DNA of 37,545 nt from an uncultured Ruminococcus sp. (GCA_902762505.1 CACWOQ010000018.1:1-37545), one strand, 5' to 3'; counted from the stretch's first letter, positions 1 through 8,478 are shown. The notes: a model not told the origin generated them from the letters alone. Numbers and translations: made by a program.

Positions 1-160
1 TTGAGGCGAAGCCTCAATTCATAACTATTACGCATCGCGTGCAATCATAACTGTAAACTGTTTCTTTGACGTTTGTCACACAAACGTCCTGTCGGCAGAG
101 ATATGCGACAAAAATACCGGCCGGAATAAGGATAAACTATCCTTACCTCAACCGGTTTTT
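1..160. repeat. Cluster of three intergenic hairpins at the left edge
   Basis: Three perfect inverted repeats follow one another in 160 bp of non-coding DNA. They are TTGAGGC/GCCTCAA (1-7 and 11-17, 3-nt loop), GACGTTTGT/ACAAACGTC (68-76 and 80-88, 3-nt loop) and AAGGATA/TATCCTT (128-134 and 138-144). The last sits inside an outer ACCGG/CCGGT pair (116-120 and 152-156). The first two have no T-run and are not obvious terminators; they may belong to an intergenic repeat family cut by the window edge. No coding potential was seen. Confidence 0.5.
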
Positions 161-161
161 A
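113..161. terminator. Possible bidirectional terminator
   Basis: An outer ACCGG/CCGGT stem (116-120 with 152-156) encloses the AAGGATA/TATCCTT stem. It is followed on the + strand by TTTTT and on the - strand by TTTT after one A. It lies about 55 bp beyond the stop of the leftward GH93-like lipoprotein, so it could end that transcript. The stem is interrupted by unpaired bases, hence the moderate confidence. Confidence 0.45.
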
Positions 162-214
162 TTAACTGTCCTTTAGAGCACCTTGCGTTTGTGAAACGCC
201 TTGTTTTCGTATGA

Positions 215-1390
215 TTATCCGATTTCCGTGATTTTAAGCGACGATCCTCTGCGCGTGCCCGCGGCGGCGTACAGCAGCCCGTCGGCGTAAAAGATGCCGG
301 TCCAGACGGAGCCTTCGCCGTCCGGCGTGCCGAAGATGTTCTCCGGCTCCGTGAACGAATCCTCGTCAAGCTCCCACGGGGCGGAGCCGTCCGAGACTAT
401 GAATTTCATCACGCTCGTCGCGTCGCCCTTTACCGTGGCGTCCTCGTCCGTCTGGAAGCTTATGACGAATCTGCCGTCCGGCAGAAGGACTATGCCCGGC
501 GCCGCCGCCTTGGAGCCGTTCGTTTTCGGCGTATAGATTGTCACGGGGTCTGACCATTTGACGCCGTCCTTCGAATAGAACAGCTTCAGTACGAACGGAT
601 GTCCGCCGGCTCTCTCCGCCGTGCTCTCAATAACGCAGACGTAACCGTTCTCGCCGTATGTGCAGAGCACGGGCATCCCGTCGCGTGAATCGTGTCTGTT
701 GCCGTTGCTTATGATCGTGATCTTTTTCCACGCGCCGTCGCGGAATACTCTGTATTCTATGTTCTGTCTGTCCGTGCGCGACGGATGGTCGTTCGCGTAA
801 ACGCAGGTGAGCTCTCCGTTGAGTCTGAGTATGTAAGGCTCCCACACGCCTCCGCGTCCGTTCTCATCCCTGTATTCGCAGACGGTTGAATGGTGTCTCC
901 ACGACTCGCCGCCGTCGTCCGATACGCTGACGCGCAGAGACGTGTAAAGTCCGCCTTCGTTCTCAGTCGCCCTGTACGCGAGGTACAGCGTGTCGCCGTC
1001 CCTGTAAAAATTGACGTTCGCGCAGTTGAGTTCGGGGAAAAACGAAGCCTGCACCGGCGGGCTGAAGCTTTTTCCGCCGTTTGAGCTCCTGCATACCATG
1101 ATCCCGCCGGGCGACTCGTATCCCGCCACGAGATATTCTCCGTACGTGCAGACGCGCGGCGCCCACGTTCCGGACTGTATCACGATCTCTCTTTTACCCT
1201 CAAACGTTATCCTTTTCAGTTCCTTCACTTCCTCCGCGGTTTCCGCCTCCGTCGTCTCTTCCGTTACATCCGCCGTCGTTTTCGTATCCTCCCGCGCGCT
1301 TTCCGCCGCCGTCGTAACGCCGGCGCCGTTTCCGCATGACGTCAGAAGCAGAGCCGCGCAGATCAGCGCACACGCCGTTTTGATTTTCAT
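215..1390 (-). CDS. Secreted lipoprotein, GH93-like/sialidase-fold beta-propeller
   Basis: 391 aa. A type II signal peptide ends in the lipobox LLTSC (Cys19), followed by a Thr/Glu-rich linker to about residue 58. The rest looks like a beta-propeller with Asp-box-like turns at about 102-109 (SSNGGKSF), 157-164 (SDDGGESW) and 273-279 (SKDGVKW). VWEP (Glu184), RDGMP (236-240) and VIES (Glu255) follow the order seen in GH93 exo-arabinanases. The 71-residue spacing of the two Glu is close to that of the catalytic pair I recall for that family. Inference: an extracellular exo-acting glycosidase, perhaps on arabinan; a non-catalytic propeller remains possible. The start follows GGGAGG, and an own sigma-A promoter lies upstream. 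It appears monocistronic. Confidence 0.75.
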   Translation of the reverse strand: MKIKTACALICAALLLTSCGNGAGVTTAAESAREDTKTTADVTEETTEAETAEEVKELKRITFEGKREIVIQSGTWAPRVCTYGEYLVAGYESPGGIMVCRSSNGGKSFSPPVQASFFPELNCANVNFYRDGDTLYLAYRATENEGGLYTSLRVSVSDDGGESWRHHSTVCEYRDENGRGGVWEPYILRLNGELTCVYANDHPSRTDRQNIEYRVFRDGAWKKITIISNGNRHDSRDGMPVLCTYGENGYVCVIESTAERAGGHPFVLKLFYSKDGVKWSDPVTIYTPKTNGSKAAAPGIVLLPDGRFVISFQTDEDATVKGDATSVMKFIVSDGSAPWELDEDSFTEPENIFGTPDGEGSVWTGIFYADGLLYAAAGTRRGSSLKITEIG

Positions 1391-1420
1391 ATATCCTCCC
1401 CGATGTCGTTTTACAACACG

Positions 1421-1449
1421 ATTCTACCACGGAACGCGCGATTTGTCAA
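1421..1449 (-). promoter_or_regulatory. Sigma-A promoter for the GH93-like lipoprotein
   Basis: Read leftward: -35 TTGACA (1444-1449), exactly 17 bp, then -10 TAGAAT (1421-1426). TGG directly before the -10 gives an extended -10 element. It lies about 30 bp upstream of the ATG at 1390. Confidence 0.85.
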
Positions 1450-1537
1450 TACCGATGACGCTTTGCGGCGACGGGTTAAATTTATTCATATCATTTTTAC
1501 TTATTTCGCATTAAATCATCCCGTTTTTGTGGTTTAA

Positions 1538-1543
1538 TATAAT
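1538..1543 (+). promoter_or_regulatory. Candidate -10 element for the 739-aa protein
   Basis: TATAAT occurs 29 bp before the GTG start, in an AT-rich stretch. I see no convincing -35 hexamer at 16-18 bp, so this rests on the -10 match and its position. Confidence 0.4.
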
Positions 1544-1572
1544 AGAGTAAAATGTGAAAGGAGGCGGCTGCC

Positions 1573-3792
1573 GTGTCGTATTTATCACACAGCATAAAAA
1601 GATCCGCGCTTGCGGTGAGGCGTTTTCTGTCCGGTGCCGCCGGCAAGATCATACTCATATCGGCTGCGGCGGCGCTCGTACTGCTCGTTGCCGTCGCGGC
1701 GCTGCGTGCAAACGCTCCGGCGCCCGATCCGCCCGCCGTCGACACGGATCCGTACGGAACGACGGATACGGAGACCGGCCCCGGGTCCGACCCCGAACGT
1801 TTCTCCGGTACGGGCGAAATAAGTCTGCCCGAAGCCGGGGACGACACGCCCGCGGACGTGAACGGCGAAATAGACGCGGTCATAGCGCGGCTCGCGTCGG
1901 AAGGCTTCGACGAAAACGCCTGGGCGTATCTTTCCGCTTTCGGCGACGCGGCGTACAAACGCTGTCTTGAGCTGCGTATACGTCCGCTTGCGGAAATGAC
2001 CGGGAGGATGACCGCCGTCGTAAGCATTTTCGCGTCGCGGTATATAAAGGACGAGGCGATCTCGACAGGGCTTCTGTCGGAAAAGGATTTCTACGACAGC
2101 GATGGCGTTGAATTCGACTTCGGAAATTACAACGTGAACCGCTTCTCGTTTCTGAAAACGAACGCCCAGAGCTACGGCAAAAAGCATACGATATACGATA
2201 TAACCGAAAATTATCCGCATCTGAAGATCTTTCTTGACGCAATATCGTTCGACAGCTATTATTTCGATCCCGCGGCAGAGGATCTGCAGTCGTTCTTCGA
2301 GCATCTTGTAAAAACGCCGGATCCTTCGGCGACGAGTTATTATCTTGCAAACAGACGTGAAGAAACGATAGATTACATTGCCGGACACTACGCCGGCGAT
2401 ACAGACCCGAAGCTGCGCGCGGCGATGGATACGGTGCTGTGGGGCATCGTCGGACAGAACGCCGGCTGGATCTATTCCATGACCGGCAGCGCAATGCCTT
2501 ACGGCTCCGTGAACAATTATCTGGAGGAATATCTGGATTACGTCAGATCGAATCTCGGGTCGTTCTATGAAGACGAGATAAAAGAATATGTCCCGGACAC
2601 GTACCGTCTTCTGAGCAAGCTCGGAATAAGCGGCTATAAGACCGGCGAGCCGGGTTACGCCGAAAGATCGTATGAGGCGATCTCCGCGCTGCTTGACCTT
2701 TACAGCGCGGTAAACTACGGCTTCGTGAAGACGGACGGTCCGAGACACATCTACGTTTACGACCATGAATACTACGAAGATGACGAAACCCATTTCACCG
2801 TTTCCCCCTACCCCGACGGACTTGATGAAAAAGTCAGGGAATACTACGGCGGAAGATATGAAGATTACTACCCGGAGCTGACGTCTCCGCAATCCGGCAT
2901 GGACACGCCCGACGGATTCAAAGCCTACTTCAGGCAGTTCATGACGGACGGCATCGTCGACGGTCTCTTCAGGGAAAACGCGAATTTCCTCATATTCAAA
3001 GGAAAGATCTACTGCAGAGACGTCTACGATCCGAGAATAGGCCTGTTTTCGCATTCGGCGCGCGTCCTTAAAGAATACGAAGGCGGCGCCGTCATAGCCT
3101 TCAAGACGATAAACTACTATACAAACGATACGCGTGAATACACCGTCAACGTTTCGGACACTCCGTCCGGGATCAAAATCACCGGCGGCACGTTCGTCGA
3201 GATCCTGCCCGACGGCAGCGATTCCGTCGGAAAAGGCTCAGTTGCCGACGCGATCCAGGCGGTGCTTCTCATGCACGAGGTTTATTTCAACGGCACGCCC
3301 ATCGTCGGATACAAATGCTTTGAATCAAAGCCCGTATATCTGAATTCCCCGGACGACGCTCCGGAGAACCTGAAAAACGCGGTAAAGCAGCTGTCAGCCG
3401 ATTATTTTCCGGTGTATTATATGGCGAGCGGCGTCGGTACCGTATGGAGAGACTGTATGCATAACCGGTACGTTGAAAAGATCGACAACGACTGGGACAG
3501 CTTACCTTACAGGCGCGGCTTTCTGATCCCTTCGCTTGCGGGCGAACGGAACGAGCCCGCGTTCTGCGAGCCCGACGACATAACGGTATACAACGTTTAC
3601 GAGAACATGAAGATCATTGAGAAAACGGACAAAAGCATGACCGTTTCGCTCGATTTCATCCATTATGACAAGGGCTCCGACCAAGGGACCCCGCGCACGT
3701 ATACGTTCGAGTTCAGCATATCCGACGCTTACGGCGGATTCCGCGGCCTCACAGGCGGAACGTTCCTTGACGAAGTCATTATGAACCGTTAA
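1573..3792 (+). CDS. Large membrane-anchored extracellular protein of unknown function
   Basis: 739 aa, family not recognised. A basic N-terminus (KRS, RR) precedes one hydrophobic segment at about residues 25-47, then a Pro/Asp/Thr-rich linker. The bulk is probably outside the cell, anchored by an uncleaved signal. Residues 65-430 look largely helical and rich in Tyr and Asp. The C-terminal half appears to hold two related beta-rich units, each ending in TGGTF (537-541 and 727-731), about 190 residues apart; this suggests a duplicated domain. The GTG start is preceded by AAAGGAGG at good spacing. A strong terminator follows, so it is likely monocistronic. No catalytic motif was recognised. 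Confidence 0.8.
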   Translation: MSYLSHSIKRSALAVRRFLSGAAGKIILISAAAALVLLVAVAALRANAPAPDPPAVDTDPYGTTDTETGPGSDPERFSGTGEISLPEAGDDTPADVNGEIDAVIARLASEGFDENAWAYLSAFGDAAYKRCLELRIRPLAEMTGRMTAVVSIFASRYIKDEAISTGLLSEKDFYDSDGVEFDFGNYNVNRFSFLKTNAQSYGKKHTIYDITENYPHLKIFLDAISFDSYYFDPAAEDLQSFFEHLVKTPDPSATSYYLANRREETIDYIAGHYAGDTDPKLRAAMDTVLWGIVGQNAGWIYSMTGSAMPYGSVNNYLEEYLDYVRSNLGSFYEDEIKEYVPDTYRLLSKLGISGYKTGEPGYAERSYEAISALLDLYSAVNYGFVKTDGPRHIYVYDHEYYEDDETHFTVSPYPDGLDEKVREYYGGRYEDYYPELTSPQSGMDTPDGFKAYFRQFMTDGIVDGLFRENANFLIFKGKIYCRDVYDPRIGLFSHSARVLKEYEGGAVIAFKTINYYTNDTREYTVNVSDTPSGIKITGGTFVEILPDGSDSVGKGSVADAIQAVLLMHEVYFNGTPIVGYKCFESKPVYLNSPDDAPENLKNAVKQLSADYFPVYYMASGVGTVWRDCMHNRYVEKIDNDWDSLPYRRGFLIPSLAGERNEPAFCEPDDITVYNVYENMKIIEKTDKSMTVSLDFIHYDKGSDQGTPRTYTFEFSISDAYGGFRGLTGGTFLDEVIMNR

Positions 3793-3803
3793 AACCGCAT
3801 ATC

Positions 3804-3843
3804 AGATCCCGTTCTCCGTCACCGGCGGAGAACGGGATCTTTA
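3804..3843 (+). terminator. Rho-independent terminator
   Basis: A perfect 15-bp inverted repeat (3804-3818 with 3826-3840, 7-nt loop) is followed by TTTAT, shortly after the stop codon at 3792. The T-run is short but the stem is very strong. Confidence 0.8.
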
Positions 3844-3894
3844 TCACGTCACCGGGCGTTTCATCCGCCGCTGTGAAATATTTTGCGTAAGGTC

Positions 3895-3923
3895 TTTACA
3901 AATCCGAAAAAATATGGTAGAAT
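3895..3923 (+). promoter_or_regulatory. Sigma-A promoter for the GH127-like/SDR operon
   Basis: -35 TTTACA (3895-3900), 17-bp spacer, -10 TAGAAT (3918-3923), with TGG just before the -10 (extended -10). Its placement about 60 bp before the chosen ATG at 3986 supports that start. Confidence 0.85.
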
Positions 3924-3985
3924 AGCACAAAATAAACACGGTGAATCCAAATCTCCTCCGTCATTATGCGGAGACGGTGACTTTG

Positions 3986-5536
3986 ATGAAATACAACAAA
4001 TACAGCGAAATAAAAATAAAGGGCGACCTCGGCGCGCGCTGCGCGCTTCTTTCCGCAAGGCTCGAGGCGCCGATGTACCGTCCGCCAGAGGTCTTCAGAC
4101 CTTCCTCCTACGACTGGCCCGGCGACTGGGAGGGCAGAGCCGTGCTCGCGCTCTGCTGTCTGTCCGCGGCTACCGGACGCACGCCGTCGTTTCTCGATTC
4201 GATAGTCGAGGAGCTTCCGTCGCATTTCAACTCCAAAGGATACCTCGGCGCGGACCGCGGAGAGCTTATAAGCGAACAGCAGCTTTCCGGCCACTCGTGG
4301 CTTTTGCGCGGTCTCTGCGAGTACTACGAATACAGAGGCGGCGAAAACGTGCTGAGAATGATCGACGGTATCGTCCGCGGGCTTTTCCTGCCCGCCGCAG
4401 GAAGATACGCGTCGTACCCCGTCCTGCCGGAACAGAGATCCGGCGGCGGAGACATGAGCGGAAGCGAAGCCGGCGTGGTGAACGGCTGGGTCATCTCGAC
4501 GGATACCGGCTGCGCGTATATGCCGCTTGACGGGCTCACGCACGCTCATATGATACTTTCGGCGCATCTGCCGGACGGTCAGCGCGACGAAAAGCTCGGT
4601 CAGCTCATCGACGAGATGCTGACGGAATTCTTCCGCATACCGTTTATCGAAATAGGACTTCAGACGCACGCGACGCTTTCCGGCTGCCGCGGCGCTCTCC
4701 GCAGATACGCGGAGACGAAGGATCCCGGGCTTTTAGCCGGGGTCGAGCGCGTTTTCGGTCTCTACCGCGAACGCGGCATGACCGTGACTTACGCGAACGA
4801 CAACTGGTTCGGACGTCCCGAATGGACGGAGCCCTGCGCGATCATAGACTCATATATGGTCGCCTCACAGCTGTTTTCGCTGACGGAGGAGCCGGAATAC
4901 GCGGAGCTTGCCCAGCTTATCCTTTATAACGGCGTGTTCCACGCGCAGCGTCCGAACGGCGGCTTCGGCTGCGACAGCTGCGCCTGCGACGGCGTTCTGC
5001 GCGTCCATTCGTACGAGGCGTACTGGTGCTGTACGATGCGTGCGGGCGAAGGACTCGCCGCGGCGGGCGCGTACGCGGTGACGGACGGCGGCGTGATCGT
5101 ATACCCGCAGAACGTAGTGACGGCGGTAAACGGCAAGCGCTTCGAGATGATCACCGGTTATCCGCACGGACAGAGCGTGAAGATCAGATACGAGGGCGGC
5201 GGAAGACTTTATATGTTCGTGCCGCACTGGGTATCGTCCGTCAGATGCAAGGATCTCGGCGGCTGTGACGAACATTACGTTTATATCGACGTGCCGCCCT
5301 GCGGCGAAACGGAGCTTACGCTGCTGACGCGCACCTGGCAGGACGAATCCCGGGTATACGACGGTCCGCTCCTGCTCGGCTCCGAAAACGGTCCGGTAAA
5401 GGTGAGCGCGGAAGACGTCGTCAGAGACGGCAAGGGATACGACAGCCGCGGGAACAAACTTATAAGCATAGACAAAACGTACCTGCTCGACCGGGCTGCC
5501 GCGGAATCGCAGTCGGTCTTCGTCAAGCTCGTATGA
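3986..5536 (+). CDS. GH127/DUF1680-like glycoside hydrolase, probably cytoplasmic
   Basis: 516 aa from this ATG, which has GGAGA 11 bp upstream; an in-frame GTG at 3941 is a longer alternative lying close to the promoter. No signal peptide is visible. The helix-rich sequence fits an (alpha/alpha)6 barrel followed by a C-terminal beta domain. GH127 beta-L-arabinofuranosidases use a Zn-bound Cys nucleophile with the pattern ExC ... CC. Here E282-P-C284 and C348-C349 (in YWCCTMRAGEGL) match it. The sugar cannot be fixed from sequence; an L-arabinofuranoside is the default inference. Its last 4 bp overlap the SDR gene, so both proteins are probably made together. Confidence 0.8.
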   Translation: MKYNKYSEIKIKGDLGARCALLSARLEAPMYRPPEVFRPSSYDWPGDWEGRAVLALCCLSAATGRTPSFLDSIVEELPSHFNSKGYLGADRGELISEQQLSGHSWLLRGLCEYYEYRGGENVLRMIDGIVRGLFLPAAGRYASYPVLPEQRSGGGDMSGSEAGVVNGWVISTDTGCAYMPLDGLTHAHMILSAHLPDGQRDEKLGQLIDEMLTEFFRIPFIEIGLQTHATLSGCRGALRRYAETKDPGLLAGVERVFGLYRERGMTVTYANDNWFGRPEWTEPCAIIDSYMVASQLFSLTEEPEYAELAQLILYNGVFHAQRPNGGFGCDSCACDGVLRVHSYEAYWCCTMRAGEGLAAAGAYAVTDGGVIVYPQNVVTAVNGKRFEMITGYPHGQSVKIRYEGGGRLYMFVPHWVSSVRCKDLGGCDEHYVYIDVPPCGETELTLLTRTWQDESRVYDGPLLLGSENGPVKVSAEDVVRDGKGYDSRGNKLISIDKTYLLDRAAAESQSVFVKLV

Positions 5537-6258
5537 AGGCGGCTCTTATAACCGGCGCGTCGCGCGGGATCGGCGCGGCCGCGGCACGGCTTTTCGCGGA
5601 AAACGGATATCACGTGATCGTAAATTACGCCAATTCCGAAGAAAAAGCCCACGCTTTATGTGATGAAATAGAGAAAAACGGCGGCAAGGCGACGCCGGTC
5701 CGCGCCGACGTGACAGACCGTGACGACGTGCGCCGCATGATCTCGCTCTGCGTTTATCACTGCGGCGGTATAGACGTGCTGATAAACAACGCCGGCGTAG
5801 ACTTTTACGGCACCTTCGGCGATACGGACGGCGAGGTGTGGGACAGGGTTATCGGCACGGATCTCACCGGCGTTTACAACGTCACGCACGCCGCTCTGCC
5901 TGAGCTGCTTGAGTCGTCCGGCAGGATAATAAACGTATCGTCCGTCTGGGGCGTTCACGGAGCCTCCTGCGAGGTCGCGTATTCCGCCGCGAAAGCCGGG
6001 GTGATAGGGCTGACGAAAGCCCTTTCAAAGGAGCTCGGCCCGAACGGCGTGACCGTGAACTGCGTCGCGCCCGGATACATCGACACGGATATGAATTCAC
6101 GCTTCGGGCGGCAGGCCGTCAACAACGTAATAGACAGAACTCCGCTGTGCCGGATCGGCACGCCGGAAGAGGTGGCGAAGCTTATGCTGTGGCTCTGCTC
6201 ACCTGATTCCGGCTTCATCACCGGTCAGATCATCGGCATTGACGGCGGATTTATGTAA
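5533..6258 (+). CDS. Short-chain dehydrogenase/reductase (FabG-like)
   Basis: 241 aa, classical SDR of the usual length. The NAD(P)-binding TGASRGIG occupies residues 7-14. NNAG, an S-Y-x-x-x-K set (NVSS, then Y150 and K154 in YSAAK) and the C-terminal IDGGF are all present, so it should be catalytically intact. The ATG overlaps the stop of the glycosidase gene (ATGA), and no separate ribosome binding site is seen, which points to translational coupling. That context suggests a sugar or sugar-derived substrate rather than fatty-acid synthesis, since no fab genes are nearby. Substrate and cofactor preference cannot be read from the sequence. Confidence 0.9.
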   Translation: MKAALITGASRGIGAAAARLFAENGYHVIVNYANSEEKAHALCDEIEKNGGKATPVRADVTDRDDVRRMISLCVYHCGGIDVLINNAGVDFYGTFGDTDGEVWDRVIGTDLTGVYNVTHAALPELLESSGRIINVSSVWGVHGASCEVAYSAAKAGVIGLTKALSKELGPNGVTVNCVAPGYIDTDMNSRFGRQAVNNVIDRTPLCRIGTPEEVAKLMLWLCSPDSGFITGQIIGIDGGFM

Positions 6259-6285
6259 TAAAAATATTCACAAGGAGGAATAATC

Positions 6286-6996
6286 ATGAAGAAGACACTT
6301 GCGATCCTACTCGCGGCGATGATGGCGCTCACCGCGCTCGTTCTCGCTTCCTGCGGAAATACTCCCGCCTCGACCGGAGAGGCGACCACCGAGGGTGAAA
6401 AGACGGAAGAGACCCCGACGACAACGGATAAGGCTGCCGAACCCGATCAGACGACCGAGGCTCCCGCCACGACCGACGCCGCGACCGAACCCGTGACCAC
6501 CGAACCCGTGACCACCGAAGGCGCGCTTGATTACTACGAGGAAGATCTTAAACTCTACGAAGGCGATCCTGTCGCACACACTCCGAAGACAGCCGCCAAC
6601 AACAGCGAGCTCGCCTGCAAATTCACGGTCGACGACAGCAGCAGACTTACCGGCATCCTCTTCGAGCAATGCCCGACCTGGAACACGCACGGCGTCTCCG
6701 CTTTCGTAGTCGAGCTTTACAGATGGGACAACGACTATGACAACACGATCTTAGGCGACCCGATCTTCTCCGCCGAATACACCGAATGGGAAGACAACAC
6801 CTCGTGCGACGTGGACTTTACCGACCTGAATGAGAACGGCTTCGGCCCCGGCACGTATATGTACGTTTTCCGCGGCACGACCTCCAATATCGGTCTGTGG
6901 GCTTGCGAACCCATTGACGAATGCGAATACTTCGAAAACGGCGTATCTTCCGACGCCGGATTCCAGGTATGCCTGCATCTTCTCGTAGCCGACTGA
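6286..6996 (+). CDS. Lipoprotein with Thr/Glu-rich stalk and beta-sandwich-like domain
   Basis: 236 aa. The signal peptide ends in LASC (Cys23). Residues 25-85 are a low-complexity Thr/Glu/Pro/Ala stalk with repeated TEPVTTE units. The C-terminal 150 residues are rich in aromatics and acidic residues, with LYRWDNDY and YMYVFRG. This resembles small carbohydrate-binding jelly-roll modules, but the match is by appearance only and I cannot name the family. AAGGAGGAA is well placed before the ATG. It lies 27 bp after the SDR gene with no terminator between, so it may share that transcript and serve in glycan binding. A strong terminator follows. Confidence 0.8.
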   Translation: MKKTLAILLAAMMALTALVLASCGNTPASTGEATTEGEKTEETPTTTDKAAEPDQTTEAPATTDAATEPVTTEPVTTEGALDYYEEDLKLYEGDPVAHTPKTAANNSELACKFTVDDSSRLTGILFEQCPTWNTHGVSAFVVELYRWDNDYDNTILGDPIFSAEYTEWEDNTSCDVDFTDLNENGFGPGTYMYVFRGTTSNIGLWACEPIDECEYFENGVSSDAGFQVCLHLLVAD

Positions 6997-7010
6997 GCAG
7001 CAGCAAAACA

Positions 7011-7035
7011 AACACGGGGCGACCCGTGTTTTTTT
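7011..7035 (+). terminator. Rho-independent terminator
   Basis: AACACGGG (7011-7018), 4-nt loop, CCCGTGTT (7023-7030), then TTTTT. It is 15 bp beyond the lipoprotein stop and closes the glycosidase-SDR-lipoprotein unit. Confidence 0.9.
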
Positions 7036-7180
7036 GTCGTTTTGCCGCCGCGGCGTCGGACTTCTCTCCCTCTATGGTTAACAAAATGTAAAAACATATG
7101 CGATAATATAACAATTTGCGCAGCCGCCTGTTGATTTGTTAAAATTATGTTGTTATCATTATTTTATATCATCGCGCGCG

Positions 7181-7186
7181 TATAAT
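7181..7186 (+). promoter_or_regulatory. Candidate -10 element for the CotH-like operon
   Basis: A consensus TATAAT lies 33 bp before the ATG at 7219, preceded by alternating CG. A clear -35 at 16-18 bp is missing; the nearest TTGTTA (7150-7155) is 25 bp away. This is either a weak or activator-dependent promoter, or the match is fortuitous. Confidence 0.45.
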
Positions 7187-7218
7187 AAGGATACGCACAA
7201 CAACGAAAGGATTGCGAT

Positions 7219-8478
7219 ATGGAAACGTCTTTTATAAAAAAAATCACGGCGGTTCTGCTGTCGGTTCTGATGCTGTCGCTCTGCGCCTGTGACAAAGATC
7301 CGGAACAGACCTCCGGCAACGGCACGGAGGACCCGGGAAGCACGGCGTCCGGCGCGTACGACGGAATGTTTGACGGGATCATCGACGTTGAGCTTACCGT
7401 CGGCGAGGCGGAGCTTTCTACCGTTATAGATCACGCGGACGCCGGCATGTACGTCGAAGCGGACGTCCGGGCGTTCGGCGCCGAGATCAAGGGCGCCGGT
7501 CTGAAGGCCCGCGGCAACACGTCGTACGTCGCCGAGGCGGGAAACGAACGGTATTCCTTCAAGCTGAAATTCAACAAATATACAAAGGGTCAGAAGCTCC
7601 ACGGGCTTGACGAGCTGTATCTCAACAATATGTCGTACGACCCGTCGTACGTCCGCGAATACCTCGCCTATTCCCTTTTCTCCGGGAACTGCGCGCCGCT
7701 TGCGACCTTTGCCCGTCTTACCGTCAACGGCGAATACTACGGGCTGTATTTAGCGGTCGAGGGCGTTGACGACAGCTTTCTGAAGCGCGCCTTCGGCGAC
7801 AACGACGGAAGCCTGTACGAAGCCGGAGAGGGCTCTGCATTCATCGAGGACGACGTCTCGACCTTCTCGCTCGAAAACGGCGACGACAAGGCGATGAAGG
7901 CTCTCTCAAAGCTTTATTCCGCTTTATCGTCCGGTGAAGGCGTTGAGAATATCCTCGACGTGGATTCCGTTCTGAGATACGCGGCGATCGTAGGGCTTGT
8001 ATGCGCGCAGGAATCGTATCTCGGAGAAAAAGCCGAAAACTATTATCTGTACATGACCTCCGACGGAGTGCTTTCCATGATCCCGTGGGACCTCAAAATG
8101 TCCTTCGGTACGAACAGGACTCTGCGCAAGACGGAATATCAGATAGATTCAGCCATGATCCGGATCCCGGTCAACGCGCCGTATTTCGGCGTCGAAGCGG
8201 CTGACCGTCCGCTTGTCGGAAAGCTTCTTGAAAACGAAGGATATATGAGCAGATACCTCGAATACGTCGAAAAGTACGAAAAGCTTCTGTCGGATAAGCT
8301 CGGCGGGCTTGACGGTCTGAAATCGCTGATAGACTCCTCCGTCGCCTCCGATCCGAGAAGATTCTACGACAGCGCGTTATATGAAGCGGAATTTTCCGAC
8401 GGCGAAAACACTCTGTACGGATTCATAAAACAGAGATGCGCGTCCGTGCAGTCACAGTTAAATTCTCTGGGGGAATAA
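7219..8478 (+). CDS. CotH-kinase-family lipoprotein
   Basis: 419 aa. The signal peptide has lipobox SLCAC (Cys24). The remainder follows the CotH family pattern: RGNTS (R98-G99-N100), a KLKFNKYTKGQ stretch, GLDELYLNN, a D-x-S-x-x-RE segment, VNGEYYGLYLAVE, then ENYYLY and IPWDLKMSFG (Asp291). CotH proteins are atypical kinases; Bacillus CotH phosphorylates spore coat proteins. As a surface lipoprotein this one would face the outside, so its ATP source and substrate are unclear. The usual metal-site Asp in the PWDL motif is kept, while the usual His-Asn-Tyr is Glu-Asn-Tyr. It is followed after 1 bp by another lipoprotein gene in one operon. Confidence 0.85.
   Translation: METSFIKKITAVLLSVLMLSLCACDKDPEQTSGNGTEDPGSTASGAYDGMFDGIIDVELTVGEAELSTVIDHADAGMYVEADVRAFGAEIKGAGLKARGNTSYVAEAGNERYSFKLKFNKYTKGQKLHGLDELYLNNMSYDPSYVREYLAYSLFSGNCAPLATFARLTVNGEYYGLYLAVEGVDDSFLKRAFGDNDGSLYEAGEGSAFIEDDVSTFSLENGDDKAMKALSKLYSALSSGEGVENILDVDSVLRYAAIVGLVCAQESYLGEKAENYYLYMTSDGVLSMIPWDLKMSFGTNRTLRKTEYQIDSAMIRIPVNAPYFGVEAADRPLVGKLLENEGYMSRYLEYVEKYEKLLSDKLGGLDGLKSLIDSSVASDPRRFYDSALYEAEFSDGENTLYGFIKQRCASVQSQLNSLGE

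Noticed and set aside
215..1390. Calling the propeller protein a GH33 sialidase
   Set aside because: Asp-boxes are shared by several propeller families; the order of WEP, RDGMP and VIES fits GH93-like proteins better, and I do not see the GH33 Arg triad clearly.
1585..3054. Long minus-strand open frame (489 codons) opposite the 739-aa gene
   Set aside because: Antisense shadow of a well-supported gene in GC-rich DNA; its product is Arg/Val-rich without domains and the sense frame has a signal anchor, ribosome site and terminator.
6480..6520. Tandem repeat in the lipoprotein linker as a DNA repeat element
   Set aside because: The repeat encodes TEPVTTE units of a low-complexity stalk and needs no separate explanation.
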